DNA from: Cupriavidus sp. | GTDB lineage: Bacteria > Pseudomonadota > Gammaproteobacteria > Burkholderiales > Burkholderiaceae | DNA length: 64,000 nucleotides | Reading direction: 5' to 3' | Assembly: GCA_031181345.1 (NCBI GenBank) | Contig: JAPSLC010000018.1 | Location: 18,926-82,925, forward strand | Shown here: positions 1 through 9,754 of the stretch, in pieces | Position numbering within the stretch: the first letter of the stretch is position 1 | Layout of the letters: the number at the start of each line of letters is the position of its first letter | Translations under genes and position numbers: made by a program | The notes under the pieces: model-generated | The model's input: the letters and a program-made list of their open reading frames with translations, nothing else | Told to the model about the DNA's origin: nothing | The model's database searches: none

Positions 1-1078
1 GCTGCGGGCTGCGTGATCCGCTCTCTGCGCTGGCCCGCTTCGCCGCGGTTTTCTTCGTTGACGCCGACGCCTTGCCGGACTTGGCCGCGCTCTTGCGGCT
101 GCTTGCCGGCTTGGTCTCCTTGCTGGCCGATTTGCGCGCGGTCTTGCGCGCGCCCGTGGCGCGCTTGCGCGGCGCCTCGCGCGGTGCCTCGTCGCGCGGT
201 GCCTCGTCGTCTTCCTGCTCGTCCGCTTCCTCGCCCTGCGCGTCCTCGGCCGCTTCCGCGCGCGCACCGCCGCGACCGCCGCGGCGTTTGATGCTTTCCT
301 TGAGCAGCGCCATCATGTCGATCACCTCCGCCGACTTGCGCGGTTCCTCGCCGCCCGGCTCGGCCGGCGTCAGCAGGTGCGTCTTGCCTTCGGCGATCTT
401 CCCTTCGATGCGCTCCATCAGATCGTCGCGATAGGTATCGCGATAGGCCTCGGGGTTCCAGTCCTCCTGCATGTCCTCGACCAGCCGCGTCGCCATCTCG
501 ATCTCGCGCGGGCTGACGCCCTGCTGCTTGCTGCTGCTCTTGGGCAGCTTCAGCTCGTCCATTGGCAGCACTTCCTCGGCCCAGCGCATGGTGTTGAGCA
601 CCAAGGCATCGCCAAGCACCAGTACCGCCGCCAGATGCTGGCGATTGTGGATGACCACCAGGGCCAGCGCCGCGCGCCCGGTGCGGCGCAGCGTCTCGCG
701 CAATAGCGCGTAACCCTTTTCGCCGCGCCGGTCCGGCTCGAGATAGTAGGGCGTCTCGAAGTAGTACGGCGGGATCTGATCGGCCTGCACGAAGCTGACG
801 ATGTCGACGGTCTGCGTCGCCTCGACATTGGCCTGCCGGAAGTCCTCCGGCGACAGCAGCACGTACTCGCCCTTCTCGTACTGGTAGCCCTTGACGATAT
901 GGTCCTTGTCGACCGGCTTGCCGGTCTTCTTGTTGATGCGCTGATAGCCGACCGGCGCCATGTCGCGCTCGTCGAGCCAGTCGAAGTCGAGCGCGTTGTC
1001 GCGCGCGGCCGCCTTCAGCACGACCGGGATGTTGACCAGGCCAAACGAAATGGCGCCTTTCCAGATGATGCGGGGCAC
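1..1078 (-). CDS. ku: Non-homologous end-joining Ku protein (GTG start at 1078; 3' end runs off the window)
   Basis: Own minus-strand translation: (M)PRIIWKGAISFGLVNIPVVLKAAARDNALDFDWLDERDMAPVGYQRINKKTGKPVDKDHIVKGYQYEKGEYVLLSPEDF..., a characteristic prokaryotic Ku core, then a Lys/Ala/Ser-rich tail. Not in the supplied ORF track, probably because no stop lies inside the window. Confidence 0.93.
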   Translation of the reverse strand, partial: MPRIIWKGAISFGLVNIPVVLKAAARDNALDFDWLDERDMAPVGYQRINKKTGKPVDKDHIVKGYQYEKGEYVLLSPEDFRQANVEATQTVDIVSFVQADQIPPYYFETPYYLEPDRRGEKGYALLRETLRRTGRAALALVVIHNRQHLAAVLVLGDALVLNTMRWAEEVLPMDELKLPKSSSKQQGVSPREIEMATRLVEDMQEDWNPEAYRDTYRDDLMERIEGKIAEGKTHLLTPAEPGGEEPRKSAEVIDMMALLKESIKRRGGRGGARAEAAEDAQGEEADEQEDDEAPRDEAPREAPRKRATGARKTARKSASKETKPASSRKSAAKSGKASASTKKTAAKRASAESGSRSPQ

Positions 1079-1148
1079 AGAGCGACTCCGGGTCTTGGAC
1101 TTTCAGTGGACCTTCAGTGGACCTTCAGGCCTGGGCGGAGGCGGGCCC

Positions 1149-3353
1149 TCAGGCGCGCTGCGGCGGGGGCGGCGGCACGTCTCCCGGCGGCGGGTCGATG
1201 ACCGGCTCGTGCGGATCGATCGGCGGCACTTCGGGTTCGGGCGTGGTCGGGGGCTGGTCCGGGTTCTGATCCGGCTCTGGCGTGGTATGCATCCTTTTCT
1301 CCATCGAAGCGTTCGAACTGGCCGAACTGGCCGAACTCGAATTGGCGGGATGCCCCAGCGGCGAATGCAGGGGCGGCGGCGAGCCGGCGCTGGCATGGCC
1401 ATCGGCGCGGCACTCGTCGAGCAGGCGCGACAGCACCTCGAGATCGACCGGCTTGGTCAGGTGGTCGTCGAAGCCGGCCGCCTGCGTGCGCCGCTTGTCG
1501 CCGGGCTGGCCGTAGCCGGTCAGCGCCACCACCTTCATCGCCTGCAGCTCCGGTATCGCACGCAGCCGCTGCGCGATCTCGAAGCCGTCCATGCCCGGCA
1601 TGCCCAGGTCCAGCAGCACCAGCTCGGGCTTGTACTTCACCGCGCGCACGATCGCGGCGGCGCCGTCCAGCGCGGTGATCACGGTATGGCCCAGCGCTTC
1701 GAGCGTCATGGCCATCGCCTCGAGCGCGTCGACATTGTCGTCGACCACCATCACGGTGCGCGGCTTGCCGGCCGGCGCCTGCCGTCCGCCCAGCGTCGGC
1801 TGCCAGCTGCGCCACGGCTGCATCGGCAGCTGCACGATAAAGCTGCTGCCGTGGCCCGGCCCGTTGCTCAGCACCGACAGCTGGCCGCCATGCATGCTGA
1901 CCAGCCGATGAACCAGCGACAGGCCGATGCCGGGCCCATTGCCGCCGGCCACGGCGATATTGCCGTTGGCGCCGTCGCGCTCGAAGGTCTCGCGCAATCC
2001 TTCCAGCCGTTCGGGCGAGAGCCCCGTGCCGTTGTCGGTGATCCTGATGGTGACCGTACCTTGGTCCGCCTGCGCCTCGATCGACAGCAGGCCATCGGGC
2101 GGCGTGTACTTGGCCGCGTTGTTCAGCAGGTTGCCGAAGATCTGCGTCAGTCGCACCAGGTCGCCGCGCACCGGCATCGGCCCCTCGGGCACGGACAGGC
2201 GGAGCTGATGGTTGCGCGACTCGATCAGCGGGCGCACGGTCTCCACCGCGGTGTTCAGCGCGGAGCGCAGCTCGACCAGGTCGTCGCGCAGCGTGATGGT
2301 GCCGCGCGTGAAGCGCGAGATGTCCAGCAGATCGTCGACCAGCCGGGTCAGGTGATAGAGCTGGCGGGCGATGATGTCGCGCGCCTTGAAGCTGTCCTCG
2401 CGCGACGGCGCGCAGTGCATCAGCAGATCGGCGGCGCTGCGCATCGGCGCCAGCGGGTTGCGCAACTCGTGCACCAGCATCGCCAGGAAATCGTCCTTGC
2501 GGCGTTCTTCCTCGCGCAGCATCTTCTCGGCGCGCTTCTGCTGCGTGATGTCTTCGCAGACTCCGACCACGCGATAGAACTCGCCGCTCGCGTTGTTGAC
2601 CGGGAAGGCGCGCGCGCGGACGTCGCGCGTCTGGCCGTCGGCGTGGATCAATGCGAATTCGAGATCCATATGGCCGTCGCGCAGCATCGCCTCGCAGGCC
2701 GCCTGCACGCGCTCGCGATCGGACTCCGCGACCCAGCCGAAGCAGGTGCCGCCGTGCTGATGCAGGTCTTCCACCGGGCGGCCGGTCAGCGTGACGAAGG
2801 CCGGGCCGACGAACAGGAACTTGCGCTCGCGCGGATCGAAGATCCACAGCACGTCGGACAGATTGTCGGCCAGCTGGCGGAACAGGAACTCGTTGTCGCG
2901 CAGCGCCTGCGAGGTACGGTGGTAGGCCTCCTCGGCCCGTCGTAGCCGCAGCAGCGCCTTGACGCTGGACACCAGTTCCTCCGGCTCGACCGGCTCCACC
3001 AGATAGCTGTCGGCGCCGTGGTCCAGCGCCTCGACCCGGTAGCGCGGATCGCTGGCCGAGCCGGAAGTATGCAGGATCAGCGTGCGGCAGCTTTGCGGGT
3101 CGTCCTTGATGATGCGGCAGACGTCCAGGCCGTCGATGTCCGGCAGCTTCATGTCCAGCAACACCAGGTCCGGCGCATAGCGGCGCACCAGCGACAGCGC
3201 CGACTCGCCGGTCGAGGCTTCCAGCACGGCATAGCCCGCGCGGCGCAGGATGCGGCCCTTGATGTAGCGCGAGCCCTCGTTGTCGTCGACCACCAGCACC
3301 AGGGGCCGGTTGTCGCGGGAATCGGACGACGTTCTGGTATCGATCGAACTCAT
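1149..3353 (-). CDS. Hybrid sensor histidine kinase / response regulator (REC-PAS-HisKA-HATPase-REC) with Pro-rich C-terminal tail
   Basis: ORF 1149..3377: LVLVVDDNEGSRYIKGRIL / LVLLDMKLPDIDGL (REC), PAS region, FLAMLVHELRNPLAPM (HisKA H-box), second REC VMVVDDNVDALEAMAM / LVLLDLGMPGMDG. Start at 3353 has a GAGGA upstream. Confidence 0.9.
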   Translation of the reverse strand: MSSIDTRTSSDSRDNRPLVLVVDDNEGSRYIKGRILRRAGYAVLEASTGESALSLVRRYAPDLVLLDMKLPDIDGLDVCRIIKDDPQSCRTLILHTSGSASDPRYRVEALDHGADSYLVEPVEPEELVSSVKALLRLRRAEEAYHRTSQALRDNEFLFRQLADNLSDVLWIFDPRERKFLFVGPAFVTLTGRPVEDLHQHGGTCFGWVAESDRERVQAACEAMLRDGHMDLEFALIHADGQTRDVRARAFPVNNASGEFYRVVGVCEDITQQKRAEKMLREEERRKDDFLAMLVHELRNPLAPMRSAADLLMHCAPSREDSFKARDIIARQLYHLTRLVDDLLDISRFTRGTITLRDDLVELRSALNTAVETVRPLIESRNHQLRLSVPEGPMPVRGDLVRLTQIFGNLLNNAAKYTPPDGLLSIEAQADQGTVTIRITDNGTGLSPERLEGLRETFERDGANGNIAVAGGNGPGIGLSLVHRLVSMHGGQLSVLSNGPGHGSSFIVQLPMQPWRSWQPTLGGRQAPAGKPRTVMVVDDNVDALEAMAMTLEALGHTVITALDGAAAIVRAVKYKPELVLLDLGMPGMDGFEIAQRLRAIPELQAMKVVALTGYGQPGDKRRTQAAGFDDHLTKPVDLEVLSRLLDECRADGHASAGSPPPLHSPLGHPANSSSASSASSNASMEKRMHTTPEPDQNPDQPPTTPEPEVPPIDPHEPVIDPPPGDVPPPPPQRA

Positions 3354-3488
3354 GCTGTCCTCGCCATGGGCAGGCATGCGAAGCGGGAAGGGGGCGGCAG
3401 GTCGGTTTTTGCGTTCGGTGCGACCCCGCTGCCGACGCGGTTTGTAATAATTACCAATCTAGCTCTCCAACACTTGTAGTTGATGCAA

Positions 3489-3527
3489 AGCCACTTTTGG
3501 GACGGAAACCCGTCCTTCAAAGTGGCT
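3489..3527. terminator. Hairpin (GCCACTTTTGGGACG ... CGTCCTTCAAAGTGGC), possible terminator
   Basis: Inverted repeat visible just after the stop of the 3528..3878 gene. Confidence 0.45.
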
Positions 3528-3878
3528 TCAGCGACGCTGGGCTTCGCCGGAGTGGGCTTCCGCGCTGGGCGCGGTGCCGCCATGGGGGCCGCTGGGCCGG
3601 ACTTCGGCCGCCTTCTGCGAGACGTCGCCGGGTTGCGTGGTGCCCGATGGCTGTGCGCCCTTGCCAAAGCGGGAGGCGATCTGGTCCTGCACGCGCGCCA
3701 GCGCATCGGCCTGCTGTTTGGCGACCTCGGCCTCCTTGGCCTTGCGTTCGTCGGCGGCGCGCTGCTGTTCGGCGTTGGGGGCCGGCAGGCGGGCCTGCGC
3801 GGGCGCCCAGGCGAGCGCCGTCATCAGCGCCAGGGCGGCATAGTGGGCAATGCGGATCGTGGTCCGAGGGGTTGTCAT
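3528..3878 (-). CDS. Hypothetical exported protein, Ala/Gln-rich
   Basis: MTTPRTTIRIAHYAALALMTALAWAPAQA signal peptide, coiled-coil-like EQQRAADERKAKEAEVAKQQ. Confidence 0.6.
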   Translation of the reverse strand: MTTPRTTIRIAHYAALALMTALAWAPAQARLPAPNAEQQRAADERKAKEAEVAKQQADALARVQDQIASRFGKGAQPSGTTQPGDVSQKAAEVRPSGPHGGTAPSAEAHSGEAQRR

Positions 3879-4050
3879 GGTGGCTCCCGGTTCGTGCTTG
3901 CGTCGTCGTTCCGTCACGCGTCCGTCGCTGGAATGCGCGGACGCATGTGTCCGAAGTGGCAAGAACCATGCCCTCGTTTGTCCGACACGGATCGGCCGCA
4001 TGATGCACTGCGGGGGGCAGCACGGCGGCGGGCGCGCCGGTAACGCGGCT

Positions 4051-7014
4051 TCAGCCGCTGCCCAGGCGCCGGATCGCCGCGGTCAGGGTCTGCCGCGTGC
4101 TGCCGTAGTCCGCCCAGGGATCGTCGTGCTCGGTTTCTTCGATACGCGGCAGGGCGTTGGCGATGGTCCAATGCGCGCCCGAGCGCAGCGATGGCAGTTC
4201 GTCCCAGCTGCACGGGATCGACACGCCCAGGCCCGGCCGGGCGCGCGCGGAGAAGGCGGCCACCGTGGTGGCGCCGCGTCCGTTGCGCAGGTAGTCGATG
4301 AAAATTTTGCCGACGCGGTTGCGCGGACCGCTCTTGGAGACGAAGCGCTGCGGGATGGTCTTCGCCATATGGACGACCAGCGCCTGCGCAAAGTCCTTGA
4401 CCTCGTCCCAGCCGAGCCGGCGCGCGATCGGCACCACCACGTGCAGGCCCTTGCCGCCGCTGGTCTTCAGGAAGGCCGTCAACTCCAGTTCGTCGAGCAT
4501 GCCCTTGGTCAGCGCGGCGGCCTCGACCACATGCTTCCACGGCACGCCCTCACCGGGGTCCAGGTCGAAGATCACGCGATCGGGCTTTTCGATCTGGCGC
4601 TTGTCGGCGTTCCAGGTGTGGAACTCGATCACGTTGAGCTGCGCCGCGGCGACGATGCCGGTCTCGCTCGCGACCTCGATCATCGGCGGATGGCCCGGCC
4701 ATAGCGACGGGTCGAGCCGGTTGACGCCGGCGATATTGAAGGTCTCCGCATGCTTCTGGAAGAACAGCTCGCCGCCGACGCCGGACGGGCCGCGCAGCAC
4801 CGCCAGCGGGCGGCCGCGCAATTCCGGCAGCATGCGCGGCGCGACCGCTTCGTAGTAGCGCACCAGATCGCCCTTGGTCGCGCCGGTCGACGGATCGATG
4901 ACGCGGTCGGCATGGCTGACGCGCACGTTGCCGATCTGCTCGCGGCCGGAAGCGGCCTTGGTCCGGGGGGCAGGTCTGGAGGGCGGCGACGGCTCGGCTG
5001 TCTGCGCCTGCCCGGCGTCGCCGGCCTTGCCCGCCTTTTTCGCGGACTTCGCTGGCTTGTCCTTCGCCTTGTCGTTCGCCTTGTCCTCGGCCTTGCCCTC
5101 CAACGCTGCCGACTTCGCCCGGCCCACGCGCTTCCCCGGTGCGGGCATGGCCTTCTCCTTGCCGATCGCGCTCGCGCTCTTGTCCGATCGCAATCCATGG
5201 AACACCGCATGGCGGATCAGCCCGTCGCGCGTCCACGAGCCGAACGACACCTCGGCAACCGCCTTGGGCCGTACCCAGATGCCCTTCACTCCCTTGGCGA
5301 CCGCCGGCATCTTGTCGAACGGCGAGGCATCGGTGCGCAAGGCGTCGAGCTTGGCCCGGATCGTATCGAGCGTCTGCATATCGAAGCCGGTCCCCACCTT
5401 GCCCGCATAGACCAGCCGCCCCGCCTCGTCGTGAATGCCCAGCAGCAGGGCGCCCAGGCCGTTGCGCGTGCCCTTGGGCTCGGTGAAGCCGCCGATCACG
5501 AACTCCTGCCGTTCGCTGCATTTGAGCTTGATCCAGCTTGGCGAGCGGGCCGAGACATAGGGCGCGTCGACGCGCTTGCCGATCAGCCCCTCGAGCCGCA
5601 GCCGGCAGGCGGCGCTGAGGATTTCCTCGGGGCCTGCTTCGAAGCTTTCGCTGAAGCGCAGATGCGCAGAGACGTTGTGTTCGTCGAACAGGCGCCGCAG
5701 CAGGTCGCGCCGCTCGACCAGCGCGACCTGACGCAGATCGTGGCCGGCATAGTAGGGGACGTCGAACACGAAGAACTGGATCGCGTCGGTGCGGTCGCTG
5801 TCGAAGGCGTTCTGCAGCGCCTGGAAATCGGTGCTGCCGTCCTTGTCGACGATGACGATCTCGCCGTCGAGCCAGGCAGACGGCAGATTCAGCGTGCCGA
5901 GTTCGCGCGCCAGCGTCTTGAGCTTGGAGGTCCAGTCGTGGCCGTTGCGGGTGAACAGCTTGACGTCGCCGCCCTCGATGCGCGCGAGCACGCGATAGCC
6001 GTCGAACTTGAGCTCGTAGACCCAGTTCTGCGCATCGGCAGGCGGCCCTTGCACCAGCGTCGCCAGTTGCGGCGCCAGCGTCAGCGGCAGGGCGGCGCGG
6101 CGCGCGCCGGCGGGCAGTCTGGCTGCGCTGGCCGCCGACTGTTTTTTGCCAGCGGTCTTGCCAGCGGTCTTGCTTGCGGTCTTGCCGCTGTCCGCGGATG
6201 TTGCCGAGGCCGTCTTCGCCGCGGCTTTCGTAGCGGTCCTGGTCGCCGCCTTGCGTGCGGTCTTGCCATCCGCCCCGAGCGCGCCGCCGCCCAGCACGCT
6301 GTCGGGCATCGCTTCGGTGATATCGAACTCCGCCGCCGGCCGCGCCGCGTCGTCGCGCTCCTTGATCAGCAGCCACGGTTCCTGCCGCTCGTCACGCCCC
6401 CTCATGCGCACCAGCGTCCAGGCGCCATGCAGCTTCTCGCCATGCAGCTCGAACTTGAGCTTGCCGTCGCGATAGCCCTGATGCGGATCGCCGATCGGCA
6501 CCCAGGTCCCGCGGTCCCAGACGATCACCGTGCCGGCGCCGTACTGCTTTTCGGGGATCACGCCTTCGAAATTCGCATATTCGAGCGGGTGGTCCTCGAC
6601 ATGGACGCTCATCCGTTTGTCGGCCGGATCCAGGCTCGGACCCTTTGGAATGGCCCAGCTCTTGAGGGTGCCGTCCAGCTCCAGCCGAAAGTCGTAATGC
6701 AGGCGCCGCGCCGCGTGTTTCTGCACGACGAAGGACAGTCCCTCGCTGGCTTTCGCGGCAGCGCGCCTGGCCGTCGCACCGCCGGCCGGTTCCGCCGTCG
6801 TGCCGAAGTCGCGCATGGTGCGATAGCGCTGCAGCGGGTCGGGACTCGCGCCGCGTGCCGCGCGCGGTGCGCTGGGACGCTTCGTGGCTCGCGCGGTAGA
6901 ACGTGGGGTCGAACGCGTCGCCGAACCCGTGGCCGCGGATGCTGCGTTTCCTTTGCCGGTTCGCTTCGTTGCGGCCTTTGCCGGCTGCTTCGCTGCTGCT
7001 CGCTTTGTCGCCAT
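4051..7014 (-). CDS. ligD: Multifunctional DNA ligase D (phosphoesterase-ligase-polymerase)
   Basis: 987 aa; FVVQKHAARRLHYDFRLELDG (PE domain), WVYELKFDGYRVLAR (ligase KxDG), VIFDLDPGEGVPWKHVVEAA (primase-polymerase). Confidence 0.95.
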   Translation of the reverse strand: MATKRAAAKQPAKAATKRTGKGNAASAATGSATRSTPRSTARATKRPSAPRAARGASPDPLQRYRTMRDFGTTAEPAGGATARRAAAKASEGLSFVVQKHAARRLHYDFRLELDGTLKSWAIPKGPSLDPADKRMSVHVEDHPLEYANFEGVIPEKQYGAGTVIVWDRGTWVPIGDPHQGYRDGKLKFELHGEKLHGAWTLVRMRGRDERQEPWLLIKERDDAARPAAEFDITEAMPDSVLGGGALGADGKTARKAATRTATKAAAKTASATSADSGKTASKTAGKTAGKKQSAASAARLPAGARRAALPLTLAPQLATLVQGPPADAQNWVYELKFDGYRVLARIEGGDVKLFTRNGHDWTSKLKTLARELGTLNLPSAWLDGEIVIVDKDGSTDFQALQNAFDSDRTDAIQFFVFDVPYYAGHDLRQVALVERRDLLRRLFDEHNVSAHLRFSESFEAGPEEILSAACRLRLEGLIGKRVDAPYVSARSPSWIKLKCSERQEFVIGGFTEPKGTRNGLGALLLGIHDEAGRLVYAGKVGTGFDMQTLDTIRAKLDALRTDASPFDKMPAVAKGVKGIWVRPKAVAEVSFGSWTRDGLIRHAVFHGLRSDKSASAIGKEKAMPAPGKRVGRAKSAALEGKAEDKANDKAKDKPAKSAKKAGKAGDAGQAQTAEPSPPSRPAPRTKAASGREQIGNVRVSHADRVIDPSTGATKGDLVRYYEAVAPRMLPELRGRPLAVLRGPSGVGGELFFQKHAETFNIAGVNRLDPSLWPGHPPMIEVASETGIVAAAQLNVIEFHTWNADKRQIEKPDRVIFDLDPGEGVPWKHVVEAAALTKGMLDELELTAFLKTSGGKGLHVVVPIARRLGWDEVKDFAQALVVHMAKTIPQRFVSKSGPRNRVGKIFIDYLRNGRGATTVAAFSARARPGLGVSIPCSWDELPSLRSGAHWTIANALPRIEETEHDDPWADYGSTRQTLTAAIRRLGSG

Positions 7015-7639
7015 TGCGGCCGCTCCTCGATCGGGCTACGCGAAATTGCGTGGCCATGGTCCCTGCGCGTAAAACGCGGCACCTTCATTTGCTGTCACTT
7101 CGCTTATAGGCAATCGGAATGCGGCGATCCATCGGCCACCGTCCTACATCCTACGGCGGGCGACACGATCGGCGACATGTCGCGATGGCGGTGGCAATCG
7201 AGGCCAATCGAGGCCGCAGGTGGAGACGGTCCGGCCGATAGCCGGCTATGCGCGGTGCCGCACAGACGGCGCCGTGCACATCCTGCATGGCCGAGTAAAA
7301 AGTACGAGCGAGACGCATGGCGCGGTGGTGCTGCACGGTGTGGCGGCGTCTGGCCGCAGCGCGGCGGCCGGCGGATGCCACGGGCCCTTGCGTGACCGCG
7401 GCGCGCTGCCGCCTCGGTGGGCGAGGCGCGCAAGCCCTCGTATCTCTGGCATGCGTTTCGCGTTGTTGGCAGCGTAGGCCGGGCCCTGCGCGGGGGCATC
7501 GTCATGTCGACGCTTGACGTCCTCAGCGATGCGGTGTCCGCATGGGCCTGTTCACGAACCCGCCTTGCGTCGTCGCCGGCGTGCCGCCCACTGCGGGCGC
7601 CATCGCGGCATGCATGGGCCAGTCTCAGGAGTGAACAAC

Positions 7640-8032
7640 ATGACGAAACACCACCTCGTACGTACCGCCCTCGCTGCGTTGGCGCTGACCGGTTCCTGCG
7701 TGGCACTGGCGCAGGTGCCGGGCGACCGCGGCGCGGCCACGGGCTCCGCGCCGGGCATGGCCCCGGCGGGCCAATACGATCCCGCCAACCCCGCCGCGGC
7801 GGGCACGCGCGATCCCTACAGCAGCGGGGCGCGCGTCGGCGACAAGTTCGATCCGTACACGCAGGGCACCAATCAGCCGACGCAGCAGTATCTGGCGCCG
7901 GACGGCACGCAGCCGATGCCGATGGGCGGCCGCTACGACGCCCGCATGGAGAACCACGACACGCACTATCACGACCTGTCGACGCTGGGATCGCGCGTCG
8001 GCAAGCGCAGCCAGTTCCTCGACGGAGGCTGA
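7640..8032 (+). CDS. Hypothetical exported protein
   Basis: MTKHHLVRTALAALALTGSCVALAQ signal peptide; ORF ends 8032. Confidence 0.6.
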   Translation: MTKHHLVRTALAALALTGSCVALAQVPGDRGAATGSAPGMAPAGQYDPANPAAAGTRDPYSSGARVGDKFDPYTQGTNQPTQQYLAPDGTQPMPMGGRYDARMENHDTHYHDLSTLGSRVGKRSQFLDGG

Positions 8033-8071
8033 TCGGCAGGCTGCATTGAATAAGGTACCGGGGACAGCAAG

Positions 8072-8100
8072 GAGCGCGACGGGGCAGGCCCGTCGCGCTC
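8072..8100. terminator. Hairpin GAGCGCGACGGG-GCAGG-CCCGTCGCGCTC
   Basis: Perfect 12-bp stem with 5-nt loop downstream of the 7640..8032 gene, between convergent genes. Confidence 0.6.
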
Positions 8101-8132
8101 TTGTCGTTTCAGCCAGGTCGACGCATCGCGGG

Positions 8133-8345
8133 CTATCGCAGCGGTGGAAACACGTACCACGAGCCGTCGCGATGACGGAAGAACACGATCGACAGCCGTT
8201 TTCCCGCGCGTTCGAAGCCGATGCACGCGTAGGGCACGCGCCGGCTGCCGGTATGGCCGAATCGCGTGACCCGGCAGGGATGGCTGGCCGACAGCGGCAG
8301 CCATTTCTGCGCGGCCTCGCGCAGGGATGTCGTCTTGCCTTGCAT
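8133..8345 (-). CDS. Small hypothetical protein
   Basis: 70 aa ORF MQGKTTSLREAAQKWLPLSASHPCRVTRFGHTGSRRVPYACIGFERAGKRLSIVFFRHRDGSWYVFPPLR; non-random composition. Confidence 0.5.
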   Translation of the reverse strand: MQGKTTSLREAAQKWLPLSASHPCRVTRFGHTGSRRVPYACIGFERAGKRLSIVFFRHRDGSWYVFPPLR

Positions 8346-8605
8346 CGCATGCTCCCCTGAGGTTGGAAACGCGAGGCGGCGAGAACTCGCCTCTGGCGTT
8401 CTTGCTTATCAGCGTAGAGGCGACGGCGGCTCGGACGCGTCGGCTTGGCGCGCAGCGCGGCCTCGGCATTCGGCGGATTGCCTTGTCAGCGAATGACCAC
8501 AGCGACGCCGTGACGATTTTTCACGCGTCGTAAGAACGGGGAAAGGAGGGGAGGGAAGGGCAAAGAAAAAGGGGCGCTCTCGCACCCCTACTACCTGCAG
8601 ACCTG

Positions 8606-8674
8606 GTCGTCCCCGCGTATGCGGAACCCAGCGGCTTTCACAAGACGCTGGATTCCCGCGTTCGCCGGAATGAC
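8606..8674. repeat. Imperfect palindromic interspersed repeat (REP-like), copy 1
   Basis: GTCGTCCCCGCG..GCGGAACCCAGCG...CGCTGGATTCCCGCG..CGGAATGACC; same layout as 16057-16125. Confidence 0.6.
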
Positions 8675-8701
8675 CGGTTTCGTATCAGCCGATGGCCGGA
8701 T

Positions 8702-9172
8702 TTACCGCTCGCGATTCTGGCCGGATTGGCCGCCCTGTTGGCCGCCCTGTTGGCCGCCCTGCGACGACTGCTGGCCGGGCTGGCCGCTGGTGCCGGACTG
8801 CTGTTGCTGCTGCCCGCCGCTTTGGCCGCCCATGCCGCTCTGCTGACCGCTCTGCTTGCCGCCTTGTTGCTGCTGGCCACCCTGGCCGGCTTGGCCGCCC
8901 ATGCCACCCTGCTGGCCGCTCTGGCCGCCGCCTTGCTGCGACTGGCCGCCCATGCCGCCCATGCCGCCTTCGCTCTGGCCCGTGCCGCCTTGCTGACCGC
9001 TCTGGCGACCGCCTTGCTGTTGCTGACCGCCTTGGCCGCCCTGGCCCATGCCGCCTTGCTGGCCGGTCTGGCTGCCGCTCTGCTGATGCTGCTGAGACGA
9101 TTGGCCGCCCTGGCCCATGCCACCCTTTTCGGTGCCGCCTTGCTGCGCCTGCGGTTGCTGTTGCTGTTTCAT
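8702..9172 (-). CDS. Gln/Gly-rich low-complexity protein
   Basis: MKQQQQPQAQQGGTEKGGMGQGGQSSQQHQQSGSQTGQQGGMGQGGQGGQQQQGG...; repetitive GQQGGMGGQ units. Confidence 0.65.
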   Translation of the reverse strand: MKQQQQPQAQQGGTEKGGMGQGGQSSQQHQQSGSQTGQQGGMGQGGQGGQQQQGGRQSGQQGGTGQSEGGMGGMGGQSQQGGGQSGQQGGMGGQAGQGGQQQQGGKQSGQQSGMGGQSGGQQQQQSGTSGQPGQQSSQGGQQGGQQGGQSGQNRER

Positions 9173-9368
9173 TGCTGGTCTCCATCAGCGGCGAAATGCC
9201 GCGCCTTGGGGCTGTGCAATGCGCGTGCCACCGCGCCGCAACATGAATTCGCTTCTTGCAGTCGGGCACCGGCTGTCGCAGGTATGGCGTTTGCGTGTCG
9301 TTGAACGTCAACATTCGGGTCAACATTCGCGCGTCGGCATGGCGCGCCATCATCACCGGGAGGGCCGT

Positions 9369-9716
9369 ATGACCAAGCAACCCACGCATCCGGAACGCGA
9401 ACCGCGGCAGGAGCAGACCGCCGGCCGGCCGCAGGGCGAGACGATTCGCGAAAGTACCGCACAAGGGACCAGCGAGGGCCCGGGGCCGCTGGCGGACTCG
9501 TCGCAGCCGGACCCCGGCACGCTGCCGCAGAAGGGCGGCGGCGAACCGATGCCGCGCCTGCCGCACGAGCGCGACGAATCGCATCAGAGCCAGCACACCG
9601 GCAGCCGGCCGGTGGGTCGCCAGGCCGCCCGGGATATCGAGCGCGGACTCGAGGAAACCGATCTGTATGGCTCGCGCGGGCGCCGCGGCGGCGCGGCCTC
9701 GGAGGACAACGACTGA
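9369..9716 (+). CDS. Small hydrophilic hypothetical protein
   Basis: MTKQPTHPEREPRQEQTAGRPQGETIRESTAQGTSEGPG...; ends before a strong bidirectional hairpin. Confidence 0.55.
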   Translation: MTKQPTHPEREPRQEQTAGRPQGETIRESTAQGTSEGPGPLADSSQPDPGTLPQKGGGEPMPRLPHERDESHQSQHTGSRPVGRQAARDIERGLEETDLYGSRGRRGGAASEDND

Positions 9717-9717
9717 T

Positions 9718-9749
9718 CGTGCTGCGGCGACTTCAGTCGCCGCAGCACG
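9718..9749. terminator. Bidirectional terminator-like hairpin
   Basis: CGTGCTGCGGCGAC-TTCA-GTCGCCGCAGCACG: perfect 14-bp stem between convergent genes. Confidence 0.75.
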
Positions 9750-9754
9750 GTACC

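Noticed and set aside
960-2945. 661-aa plus-strand ORF
   Set aside because: Shadow frame antisense to the hybrid histidine kinase; His/Arg/Ala-rich composition typical of high-GC opposite-strand frames.
4750-7395. 881-aa plus-strand ORF
   Set aside because: Antisense to ligD, which has clear domain motifs on the minus strand.
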